Origin: Balanoglossus misakiensis
Lineage: Eukaryota; Hemichordata
Reading direction: 5' to 3'
Assembly: GCA_040954595.2 (NCBI GenBank)
Contig: CM082598.2
Coordinates: 4,650,001-4,714,000 of the forward strand
DNA: 64,000 nucleotides
The notes under the pieces are model-generated. The model saw nothing but the letters and a program-made list of their open reading frames with translations, had not been told where the DNA came from and did not search any database. The first letter of the stretch is position 1; each line of letters starts with the position of its first letter. The translations under genes were made by a program, and so were the position numbers. Positions 23,911 through 35,739 of this stretch are shown piece by piece.

Positions 23911-25855
23911 ACTTACTTGCCGTACCTTGTTTTCAATTTTCTAATCCGGCCAAAGAAGGGAGGATGCTCGAAACAGCGCCCCTATACTTCCAATGAGCGT
24001 CGACCCTTGTTTTTATGACGATTATGTACGAGTGTGTACAATGTACTTGGTTTGCAGACATTGGCCGTGACCCGTTTTGCGCAGATAGCGGTGAACGTAT
24101 GTTTGAAAAACAAAATCATGGGATTAGGCCTATATTCGAACACCTGTCGCTTGCACCTGGCGCGTCTGATACTCCGCGCGCTACAGCTGACGAAGTTTTG
24201 CGATCCCAGCGCGACTTTTATACGACATAATACAAGTATATGACCGTGAACTATTTTCCATGTTCTGCTAAAAATGCCTAACGTCCGAGTCGGCGAAGTT
24301 TTGTTAGCGGTCCAGTCACGTCCGGTCGCCTCCATTTTGCAAACATCCGGTGGTATGCGACAATAGGTCGTGAGTAATAAACACGGCGTAGTATTGTTGA
24401 GAATGGGGCACGTCTTTCAGACGCTGGTAGTACACATTATTGTGTCACTAAAAGATATGTAAATCTTGGGGGTTTAACTTTTGATTCTCGGGGCGGACAA
24501 GGTGACCCAGTCACTTCTTTCGCGTGGGCGTTTCGCGGGAGTTGTTGTGCGCTCAAGCCGACGTCATCAGTAGGGAAGTTTCGCTGAAGCAAGGTCGAAG
24601 TACATTGGAGAATCGGTAAACCCGCTTTCGCTTTCTGAATGACAGCTGATTTTAAAAAAATTCCTCGAGGATAGATCTGGAGACAGCGAGAATCATTTTG
24701 GGATAGGCGAGAAGACTTGGGCGTTATCAACGCACGTGTACGGCCGTTGGAAGAATTATTAACCGTCAACGTAAGTTGAACCTATATACCTGTAAACACA
24801 CGGGACTGGTCAGAAAAGAAATTAAGCAATTGGTGAATCAAACAAAATTGTAAAATACGTAAAACCATTAATGTTTTTGGTGTTCGTTTTAAGGTCCAGC
24901 CTCGATCAGAATTGTAAAATATTTGAAACCCGTCATTTGTTAGAGTTAACTTTTAGTCCAGTGGGGATCAGGGTGTCTAAAGGTGTCACAGCTGAGAGCA
25001 ATATACTAAATTGCGTCGTGTGTGATTTACAAGGGTCTATAAGGAACTCCTTTTAAACTTTATTGCACGCACCACGCACCCATTGTTTCAGGTATTTCAA
25101 ACTCGCCTGGCCATTGATCGAAAATAACAGACCAATTATATGGTACACTCTATATCGATGTCGAAGTAGTTCGAGTGACGACGAGTTCTCTCGGCGGGCG
25201 CCAAATAAAAGTTGCTGCCCCCGGGGAGCCCGGCCCGTGCGTCTGACATCGAAGCCGACACATTTCAGGAGAATTTCAATAGTTGTTGCACCGCGTGACC
25301 GAGGGGCCTACTCCAGGACCCGGCGAAAGAACACTAGCCCCAGTATTTTCATCGCCTGATTTGACGCCGAGGTATTTCGGGGGCTTTGGAATTACGAAAC
25401 CCGAGAGGGTGGTGTTTGTTTTTTGAAGTGTACAGCGTCCGTTGTGGTCAGACGAACATGTCTGCGACTGGCAGGTCGTGACGTCACTCGCGTATATCAA
25501 ACACAGGACAGGGCCTGCGGCTTCAAGCGCGTAATATTGGGAATTCTGGGCCGAAGTCTCTGATAGAACCAAAATTTACTATCAGAACAGCTGATACGGG
25601 TATTTATTTTCAAAACTAACTGAAGTGTGCAGTGTGATTGTCGTCATTTTATTGGCTGTGTAAAAAGTGTTGCATCCACAAGCACAGCAGACGACAACCC
25701 TGATATGTGAACGAGCCAATGTTAGTGACCAAGCGCACCCTAGACTTCTCATTGTGGTAACTTCACGGTCAAAACTACTGAACTGACATCAAATAATGTT
25801 CTTGTGAGAGATGCGTTCATTGCACTCAGTTCTCTATTCTCGCCTTTTGTTTCAG

Positions 25856-25934
25856 GGGCGTGGACTTCTTCAAAGAGTTCCCTTGGCGTCAAAAGGTGTC
25901 GTACATCACCGTACCCGTTTGGGAATCAATCGAG
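25856..25934 (+). CDS. candidate orphan coding exon, unknown gene
   Basis: A 79-nt stretch bounded by a strong acceptor (CTTTTGTTTCAG) and a perfect donor (ATCGAG/GTGAGT). The only sensible frame gives DFFKEFPWRQKVSYITVPVW followed by ESIE, which looks like real protein. The other two frames also lack stops, so openness alone proves nothing. The entry is phase 2 and the exit phase 0. In phase with it, after an acceptor ending at 27011, another open stretch begins DKDHFVVYFCVIFW and stops 30 codons on. The joined start (ITVPVWESIEDKDHFVVY) faintly recalls the first strands of a PX domain. I could not find the other exons of a gene, so function is unassigned. Confidence 0.4.
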
Positions 25935-27855
25935 GTGAGTTGTCACTATAAACGTCAGTACACGTCACTCAATAGGGTTATGGCTGGGAATAACAGCCGC
26001 GTATGAAAACAGAAACCCGTGGTAAAACAAATCTATTGTCTAGACATAGTTTTGTTCGGAAACAGCGGTTTTCTACCAAGACAGGGATGTTCTGCCTTGA
26101 GTCCTGGACGCAGACTGCAAGGTGATTTGAGTTCAAAACTGTAAAAATTGTCCAAGCCTTGACCGCATTGCGCTAGCGTGACTCTATACTCCAGTCACCG
26201 TATAAAATGACATTTAACACTGGAAACATGAAAAGGCTGCTGTCTAACTCTGATTTATTTTTAACACAGTTGAAATATGAAACGCCAGCGCATCACCGCT
26301 GTTGCGTCCATGACGTGATCATTTCCAAGTATTATTCATAATTTAGCGTGCCAACCATTGGACTCATGAATATTTTAACGGAGATTCATCATATGGCGAA
26401 CTATTCCTTGTATTCAATACTATGCCATAAGATTCACTTCGAACATAAAGGAATCTTCAGCTGGAGAGTTATGTAGCGATTCACCCAAAGTTTCTTATCA
26501 CGACCGTAGCAATGGCCGCAACAAGTATTTTACGACGTTGTAAAATTTCACCTATTTACGGTAATAGATCGATTACCGTAAAATTAGATATTTATCTTCA
26601 ATGATGACGACCAGTTTACCATATGCTTAGTATATACAAGAACTGATTTTTCACATGGAAATTATGGAACCTATCTCCACCATTTTCACAGCGTCGACAA
26701 TTTTGTCTCAGTCTACTTCAGAGAGATTTGCATCAAAACGAAGTACCCTTCTGCACAGTTGACTGCATGCACGGTTTTCATTCAGGTTTCGTGTTGCCTT
26801 TCGAGTCGCCTATTAACTGTAAGAGCTCTCCAGTTCATAGCTTCGAAGAGAACTTTTCTTTCTAAACATCAATTACGGCACTTAAGACAACCAAAGGTGC
26901 CATTCACCGCGTCCCGTCTCCATTTCACGACACTTACATGGCGCTTTCACGTTCCACGCTTGATGGACCCCCATTTACGACCAGGTCTTCAAATATTTTC
27001 TTTGATTTCAGGATAAAGACCATTTTGTTGTTTATTTCTGTGTTATTTTCTGGAGGCCACACCCTGTATCGGCCACTGACTTCTTTTCTGTAGAGATTTA
27101 GCAATTGTATAGTGAGCACAAATGGGGTGTTTTTATGTCCCTCCCTCACATTGATATCGTTGGTACCGATGTTCGCTGGCGACTAAATTATGCAATAACA
27201 ATAATCGCGTCTGGGCACAGGACCTTATAAGATGCCAATAAAAGATATTTGAATATGACAAATAAAAGACCGTGCCAATACAAAGACAACGTAGACACGA
27301 CACGTAGACAAATGTGTATGACTTTTCATATGAAAAGGTATTTTATTTGTCATATTCCAACACCCATGAAACAAAACGGCCAAGAGACACTCAATGAGTA
27401 CGTTGCAGTTTGTGGAGTAGCTACGATCAAACAGACAATCTGAATTTATAAGATACTGTTACGTCCTATCACAGTTTTTTGCCTCGTTGTGTTTTTTAAT
27501 TATCACATGGAAACATGCGAAAGATTTAGCTAAAGTCGTAGAAGTTAAGGTTCTGGTGCATGATGGGATTGATTGATTGCAACTAGAGGAGTCGTCTGGT
27601 TATACGTCACGTGATCAAAGATTTCATCCAGACAAATTCCTTATCTAATCCACAATACCAACCGAAGGCCAAAATATTGAACCAGCAGACGTATGGGCGG
27701 CTCTTTCCGGTCTTCGTAACACTGGACTTAATATACGCCATTAATAATATCACCAACGCCCCCCTGTAAGCATGTCGATACTTCACCCACGCCTGGTCTA
27801 CCCATCTCAGACATTTCACACTGTTTAACAACATCCAGTACACTTCTAAACTTAC

Positions 27856-27974
27856 ACATTCCTCCTTGATTTCATCAAACGAGTATTTCACAGGTGGGTG
27901 ACCGCCCACAGACCGAACGAGGACCAATTTTCGAATGTATTTCTCAGTCCCAACAAAAGAAATTCCCCGCATAC
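27856..27974 (-). CDS. weak candidate coding exon, unknown
   Basis: On the minus strand 119 nt lie between an acceptor (CTAATCGCAG) and a donor (GAATGT/GTAAGT). The open frame includes KYIRKLVLVRSVGGHPPVKY and continues for 82 codons beyond the donor without a stop. I recognise no domain. It may be chance, or a piece of a gene otherwise not visible. Confidence 0.2.
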
Positions 27975-30900
27975 CTGCGATTAGATTATTTCAATTACCT
28001 CGCGTATAGGTACCAACACGCTCTGTTTAACAATTTCAAAATCGGTCTTGGGCCCTTAAACATTCGCGGGACTTTCTCAAATGAGTAGCCACGTGCTCGG
28101 CCAGCCATTACCAAGCCGTCGCCAACTTATCCAATTTCATGGTTATTCGCCAATTTTACAGTGAGTTGACTTCGCCTCTTTCATTCATTGAGCGCGGTTC
28201 ACACTTTGAGATACTCAAATTAGCACAATCGGAATTGGTTTGTTTGTTTTTGGTAAATGCTTACTCGTGCGTTCTTTCATATAGATGTATATGCCGCGTC
28301 TGGAATCGAATGAATAAATATACATTGTAGTTCTCCATTTTTCCGTTACTTATCCAAAATACTAATAAAATTAATTGTACGGCAAAGTAAAGCCGCAGTG
28401 GGTTACCTACTGAACGCAGAATTGTAAAGCCTTATAAACTCTGGGCTCTGATCCCGGGGCGGCGCAGATAAATGACAGAAACGCGACGACAAAGAAAGCA
28501 TGCGAAACAATGGCGTCCCGGGACTATAATTATATTTAGACGACTTTCAACACTTCAGACAACAAAGATGGGCACATGGCATTGTACCAGCAAAAACAAT
28601 ACATTGTAAACTTTGCTTAGTTTCAGTTTAAAGGCTTTGGACAAAAAAACAACAACACTAACGCTATACTAGACAACTAGTACTACCCGGGGGAATTAGA
28701 GCGCCACAATGCATCGTGGTCAGACCCCGACAATTAGATAGCAGTTATGTGGCAGGACAACGCAGATATCATGCAATATTGTTCACATTAGTGATTTGAG
28801 AACTGCAAGAGTCCGACAGTGTACGTATGTTGTGTTGAAGTTCTGGCAGAGTCGCAGACTACACTATTATTTTGACATGGTTTTGACAAATCAGAAGGTT
28901 AAGTATACGGAAATGGGTTCACCGTTACGCTTTTGTGCAAACATTTTGAGATAGTTCGGTGATAAACTGCAATGGAGAACGATTGTTGGCATGGCAACTC
29001 AGCGTTCGTAGTTCACACTGCAAATAAGTATACAGTCACCCAGACCCAACCCGTCCAATCAACTTTATCGACTGCCACCCGGCGGCGGTGTGAACACAGC
29101 TCTCAGGGGAAGATTTATTACACAAAGCTATGTGGGTAGTAAACCGATATTAGACAGGCGTGCTACTGGAACTGCAACGCTGTTTATGGAATCACTTACG
29201 AGACAGAAAACATTCAGCCGCGGTTTAATTCTGCGGGCCCTGCCCAGTGTCGGCTGTCTGCAGCCAACGATAAGGCACGCCGAGTTACAAATGCGAGTAT
29301 TTTGATAACGCGTTTGCAGTCGTTCGTGTGGATGTCGGGTGGACAGAGAGAGAGAGACAGACGCAGTTTGACTACCAGCTCGGGAATTTTGGAACGCGCG
29401 GCTGGGTAGAATTTACGAAGGTTAGTAAAAACCGACAGAGGAACTGTCCTCGACGATTCAGTGTGATATCATGTCCGGATATCGTCTGCTTAGCTAGTGA
29501 GCGTGTATGAGACAATGCAGTGGTTATATTTATGACTTCTGCTTACAAATGAGAGCGTTATTTACTGTTTAATCGGGGGAGTAGTGTTTCACTGGCCCAC
29601 GCCAGGACTTTGACACAAAGCACACAGTATATATAGTGCCCGTTAAAAAGGTAAACAAGTTCAGAACTGACGCTGTCCGACCCACGATCAGGTCACGGCA
29701 CTGCAAGATTGCATTCGGTGTCTGGAAACAACAACAGCCCTAGTCATTGCTTGTTGAAGGTACAAGTCGCTGTTTCTCGCTGAAATACTGGTATTTCAGC
29801 GGCATTTCAGCATATGCAGGTATGGTTAATTCCCAATTGACCTCTCAGCCGTGTTTCCGCTATTCAGTGCTCGGGGATCGCAAGTGAACTTTGATCCGTT
29901 ATACCATATGTTGGCTAATAATGTTTACTAGCTGGGGGATATCATGCCGCACCTATCAAATAGAACACCGTAACACAGGTGTTGAGCAGACGACCAAATG
30001 TTGCGCTCGTTACCCGCCAAATTCCGTCGTTCAAACGTGAAAACTTTTGCATGTCCCTGTTGTACCCGGCGGCGCTGTAATGGCGTCTTAAATTGCAATT
30101 GGTAGGTCGTATAATTTTACTCGAATCTCATTACCGGCTATTTTATTACAAATTTGCCGGTCAACACAAAAGTAAAATACCTAATTTGAGCTGGACATCA
30201 ATGTGTATTTAGAAAACAGTCCCCGAGCCTGTGTTATCGAATATTCAGCTGGAGAGCGACTGTGCTGTACAAAAAGGTCCAAATATTTTCACAAAAGTGC
30301 GAAAATTTGCTGTGTCAACAGACGCCCTATCGGACGTCTACTTTTTCTGTTTCAATTGCCATTGTTCCAGTGTGCTTTAGAAAGTCCGTTATCGACACGA
30401 GCGCAAACTTTTATGGTGAATTTGATTTAAAAGACCGAGTACAACACCTACGACCATTTAACGTGACCCCTGTTGACCTCTCTGTTGTCGGTGCTTACAT
30501 TGTTTGGTCGCCAGCAGTGCTGTATTTGAAAAGATAATAGCACCAATTAGCATCGGACGTCCATCGGTGCGCGCTGGGACTTGGACCCGTGTCTGATATG
30601 GCATTTAAGAACTTGTACGTCGATGGGATACAATTTTATCGGCCTAGACATATTACTAATTGAGCGTTAAATTTGGTAGATTTAGAGGGGACCTCTGGGT
30701 CTCACTCACATGCACAGACTTGTTGTTTTCAGTCATACAGTACAAGACATGCATCACACGCAGAGGGCACGGGTGAATTTACATCTTTCATGTCAGTGAT
30801 AGGACATATGTATATACAAAGTACAAGATTTAATCTATCTGCGCGCGCATGTTATCCCTCACGATAGCAGAGGTCTTTGTACCCTCATTTAGCTTCAACT

Positions 30901-33900
30901 TTTTACAGCATATTATTTTAAGTCTGCTTATGCATATTGTGAATATTTATCAGTAAAAATGTTAGTTTTTAACTTGTTGGTATAAATACGTATGGTATTG
31001 TGCGTTTCATATATTCAGTACTTCTACGCTGAGCGCGCGCGCGCGTGCGCGTCCCCCATCACTGACCCGAGCGCTGTGTGGTCTCTGTGAGAGTGAACGA
31101 TAAATACTAGTACGTCACATTGCCTTGCTCGACGCAAGTACTGATAAATGTCAAAAGTTTAGTTTACCAAGGTCTGCACAAACATCTCGTCTTGAAAACA
31201 TCTCCCCCGTACACAACCTGAAACGTGACGAGGATTCACGAAATGGACCTACAAGAAGAAATAGACATACGGCGCTAATACGGCGCAGGAAGAAGTTTGT
31301 ACTCATTACGCATATTCTGTTGTCCAAGCAACAGAGCCGCGTGTTTACACCGTGGTAAACAAAAGCATGTGGCGTGGCAATCACATGAAGTAACACTCCA
31401 CCAATATTTTATCTTGAAGGAGAAACGTTATCTTGTAAATTCAGCCTACATTGTGAGGAAAGTGTGAGGCTTGTTTGACAGGGGTACTGTGCTTGAGTTG
31501 CACTCAGCAAGTCACGTGACTGGGAACTGCGTGACTTCAATCTCTGCACAGTGTTCTGTTTACACACGGTCCGCAAATTCCCATGCCATATTTTCAGAAC
31601 AGGGTCAAGGTGACTGACAGCTCAAGTATTTTTTTCCACCCAGACAAAAAAACTTGCAGACACACTAGTGCTAATCCGGATAAAGTGCCCTCTTTTAAAT
31701 TCCGCGCACAACTTTCCCAAGATTGAAAATCGTCAGCTCTCTTTGTAGTGCATGCAGAAATGTCTGCAGAATTTAAGGCGCGGATTTGGTTTTAAATGCA
31801 GCGCTTTTGAATTTCTACGTATCGATTCCCTATAGTGATGTAATGCAGATTTTAAGTCAATCAGAATCCATATTTACTTTACAGAACGTGTGCGCACACC
31901 TCCACGCACTCACATTTTGTCGTCTGACAAAATGACGTTTATTGTTCTTCCATTAATTTATTTGTATCGTTCGTCCATTAATTTAGACAAATACACCACA
32001 GAAAACGCCACTTCACGGAAATACATTCGACTAACTCCGCCATCTTGTATCCTCGCCAGGGAAAATTCACCCGACGGTGAAATCGTTCAAATATCAAAAT
32101 ATCCAATTTCACATGACTCAGTGAGGCTGGAGTCATGACGTAAAATATGGCGGCGGTTTTCTTTTTCGGTCGACGACTACAGCTCGTTGAGTCACGGCTG
32201 GATTTAGAACGTTGGTCTGTAAAAACGATGCGTGAGAGTTGAACCTAATAATACCAACGTAACTTTGTTCGTGTGTTTCCTCTTTCGATGATATTCTGTT
32301 GAATATCCCCCGTCATTGTATCAGTATACGTAATTCGCGATTTAGGGGAAATGATGAGTTTTGTTGTAAGGGAAGGTTTTCATCATTTGGCGTGAACAAA
32401 GCAACAAGATTGGTGATACAGATTTGCTCGTTACAAGTGAGCTTTGGGATAGATGCCTGGGATGATTGTAAGATAGTTTAGACATTACTCAGCCCTCTTG
32501 AATCATGGGATACTTAAACCATTACGCGTACTCTCCATTAGATATGTTCTCTGTCGTAATGTGTGTGTGTGTGTATCGCTAAGATTTGCCAGAAGTTCAG
32601 TCAGAGGGTAATTAAGGTCAAGTCGATAGCGCGGTGTCGGGTTCATCCACAGCACATTGAGCGAAATCAGCAGCCATATGTCGAACGGAGATGTCAGTCA
32701 AGGTTATCCCGTTATTCTTCACAACATTCTCGCGAACCAGAGCCATGTACTAGTATTTCCGCCTTGCGAAACTGTTTCCGTAAAGAGGCCGTGCTTTACG
32801 ACGATGCTTCGACGCGCGTTCGCCGATATAGGATATCAATAATTGACCCTTTAATGGTTAGATTCATTCCGGATACAACATAATTCCGTTCTGACGAAAG
32901 TTTAAATTTATTATGTCAATATTCATTGTTGTACATCCCCGCACACATAAACGCACGCACGCATCAGAAATATCACTTACTCGTAATAACGTGACCCCTT
33001 TACAGTTAAGGGCAGACCAATATCAATTCTCGATAACACGTGCGCATGGGCAAACTTTATATCGGGTCAAATATCAAATTATAAAAACGCGATTTGGGAC
33101 TGTGAGAACATTTTTTATGGCTTTTAAAACGCCTCGATAATAAAACACAACACATGTGGTGTGTTCGCATGGCTGACTATAGTTGATAGCGATTCACAAT
33201 TAGGTCGCTGTCTATTATTGTTCGTCAGTAGTTCCATATTGCATGTATTGCAGGGTTATTGTAATATTGATAGCATATCATATGTCACCCTCAATATTCA
33301 GGTTACTTATCGAGTTTTCACTTGACTGGCGGCTGTAGTTATTAGAACTAATCGCACGACATTGAGCCCTGGTGCTCATTTTTTTATTTTATTTTTCAAA
33401 ATAGAGAGCAGCTGCTTGTAATCAGCTTAAGTATTCCAACCATTTCTATTTTAGCGGCGGCCAAATGTATTCTCCGAAGGGCAACACGATATGACAAGCT
33501 TACACATTTGCGGAGCGAATTTAGACGTTACACGCGATTATTCGGCAACTGATATTTTCGTGCTGTCGTTGTTTATGTTATTTCGAGTGTATATTTCATT
33601 TCATGTATGTATGTATGTCTTTGTATACCTATGTCTATCTGTCCACCAATTTACAACTGCCCACCTAAATAACAGTCTTACTTCTCTGGAGAAACCAATT
33701 ACAAAACGGTTTAGTTTCTGTTGACATTATATGTATTATTTGTTTTCCCGCCCACTATATTTTTTCCTGTGAATCAAGGTACGCAAAAACAGACCAACAG
33801 ATGTGAATTTTACAGCCCGACTCCTGACATGCCGGGTTCACCCGGTTGCAGGCAATGTCTCCAATTAAATTCAACATTTGGCGCATTCCAGAACAGCTGT

Positions 33901-34895
33901 GTCACTGCCGCGATTTATCTGGCATTCCGACGTGTCTCCAACACCCACTCGTGTTACTAGCCAAGTCCCATGCCCACCACTACAACTCTCAATAAAACCT
34001 CTTGATAATGTCACCCGCACGCTTGCACGATCGTCTTCCTACTATGGTAATCTCGGTTCTTGGCGATATGATAATACTTAGTCGACGTTGCGTCCTGTTA
34101 TTGGTATTAAATTTCCTCAAAAAGAGCGTCCAAGTCCTGATAAACTGTACCGGTGATGCATGGTGTTTATAGTTAAACTAGGTTACCACCTTAACCTTTC
34201 ATAGTTTCAACGCCAAAGTCAATTTGTCGTCAATTTAACGAAATTAAAAGTCCCACCTAAACAAAGAAATTATGTTATGTACTCTTGAGGTTGCATTGTT
34301 TGGAAGCACTGGTCAATAGAACGAAATGTTTTATATACAGACTATTTAACAGTTTCGTTTCCTCTCCCTTTTTGCAGGCTAGGTCACAGGTGTCGAAACT
34401 GACGTCACGGGCGCTGGTATAGTCAAGTGTACACCAATTGGCCGAAAGAGACTCCTCGCGCACGCAACAACCTATCGTAACTCGCGTACTGCGTGATCAG
34501 AAGAGAGAAACACGCGCTCAGCCACACGCTAGAGTCGATGGGTTTGATGAGAAAACAATAACAGAACGCGCGCGCGCTGTTGCCATGTAGACGGTTGATT
34601 CACAGCAGAGCATGTGCACGCATTGATACAAGGTGAACTTTCAGCGTAACAGCTGTTGAATTATATGTACAACGAGTTTATTAAAAGGGATTTCCATTAC
34701 TGGGACTCCATCGCCTGACTGTGTGTTCCCATTTGTTCAGGGATGTGTTCCTTCACAGAAAAGCCATTGAAACCAGCGATTTTTGGTGTATTTTGACATT
34801 TTTTGTCACGTTTCTGCTGTCCACGGATTTTACGTGAAGATATAGGACGGTTTGAACCGGGACTACACTGAATTCACCGAGACTGAACCTCCACA

Positions 34896-35585
34896 ATGTC
34901 CGTGTTTACAATCGAGGACGAGGACATGCACGAGCCATCCAACATGGCGATGGCCATGGTGCCACTGACAGACGACGACATCCACCAGATCGAGAGCTTC
35001 TTCCGCAGTCGCCGGACTCAGGTCTACGTGTGTCCGGGACTCGTGAACTTGTACTTCGGGGGCGCCGAGTCGTTCTCTAACCTGACGGGCTGGGAGTTGC
35101 ACACGACGGGTATACCCACGTTGTTATGGGACCCTAACAATTACGACGTGTCGAAATCCCACCTGCGTATCTGCATCGCGGAGCGGGGCACGGGGTTCAC
35201 CCTGTGGCAGGACCGTGTCGACCAGCTAAGCAACTACACCGCCCCGGACAAGGCCTTCCACACGATGAGACTAGCCAGGGACAGAAAGACGCTGGCCGGG
35301 CTGAGCTTCGACGACGAGCGGGCGGCCGCGGATCTGCTGCGGACCATCCGCTCCATGGTCTCGGAGATGGACCCGAATATGCCGAAGGGGAAGAAGGCAA
35401 AAAAGATGAAGCGCCGAATGCCGAAACCTCCCAAGCCGCCGAGGAAGACGGACATATCTTTGCCCTGCTGCTTTGAACACATCACCAAACTCGAAAAAAG
35501 CGACCGGGACCACATCGTCACACTACAAACCCTGGTTCCCGATGGAAAGCCCAAAGAAAAAGAATACCGGACATTCAGACGGTAA
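34896..35585 (+). CDS. WH1/EVH1-like plus degenerate CRIB-like protein
   Basis: An ORF of 229 residues, clearly more GC-rich than its surroundings and with codon-like composition; the antisense ORFs over it are shadows. Start chosen at CCACA-ATG-TCC. About residues 27-155 resemble a WH1/EVH1 fold (QVYVCPGLVNLYFGG; SHLRICIAERGTGFTLWQD; the closing helix FDDERAAADLLRTIRSM). Then comes a Lys/Arg/Pro stretch (166-184) and ISLPCCFEHITKLE (187-200), which matches the CRIB consensus ISxPxxFxHxxH except that the last His is Lys and the following Gly is absent. WASP proteins have the order WH1, basic region, CRIB, then proline-rich and VCA actin-binding parts; no VCA is seen here. Either it is a short regulator, or the TAA at 35583 overlaps a splice donor (ACG/GTAACC at 35581/35582) and more exons follow. 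A candidate 5'UTR acceptor (TTTGTTCAG) ends at 34740. The domain call is from pattern only. Confidence 0.72.
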   Translation: MSVFTIEDEDMHEPSNMAMAMVPLTDDDIHQIESFFRSRRTQVYVCPGLVNLYFGGAESFSNLTGWELHTTGIPTLLWDPNNYDVSKSHLRICIAERGTGFTLWQDRVDQLSNYTAPDKAFHTMRLARDRKTLAGLSFDDERAAADLLRTIRSMVSEMDPNMPKGKKAKKMKRRMPKPPKPPRKTDISLPCCFEHITKLEKSDRDHIVTLQTLVPDGKPKEKEYRTFRR

Positions 35586-35725
35586 CCATGGTATTACGAG
35601 ACTTCTTTGAAAATCTGTTCTGAAAATTTGACATAAAGCTGTAACTTTTGATGATTTACGATTGGTAGAAATTCCGTGCTATAATTATCAAGGCGAGTTG
35701 CTCGTTCATCGACAAAGTATCATAA

Positions 35726-35731
35726 ATTAAA
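35726..35731 (+). promoter_or_regulatory. possible poly(A) signal of the WH1-like gene
   Basis: ATTAAA, a common variant signal, 140 nt after the TAA. If real, it favours a gene that ends here rather than one continuing through a splice donor. Weak by itself. Confidence 0.3.
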
Positions 35732-35739
35732 TCACAGAA

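Larger units (their letters stand above)
23930..34740. other. interval without a complete gene
   Basis: Higher GC than the first 19 kb in places (24.0-25.5, 28.4-30.1, 31-32 kb). Only two possible exons (25856-25934 plus, 27856-27974 minus) have flanking splice signals. It could be long introns or 5' regulatory DNA of the WH1-like gene. An alternating CG/GC run (GCGCGCGCGCGTGCGCG, about 31031-31050) could adopt Z-DNA. Confidence 0.5.

Noticed and set aside
35197-35554. ORFs overlapping the WH1-like gene in other frames
   Set aside because: Arg/Ser/Pro-rich or low-information shadows of the GC-rich sense frame.
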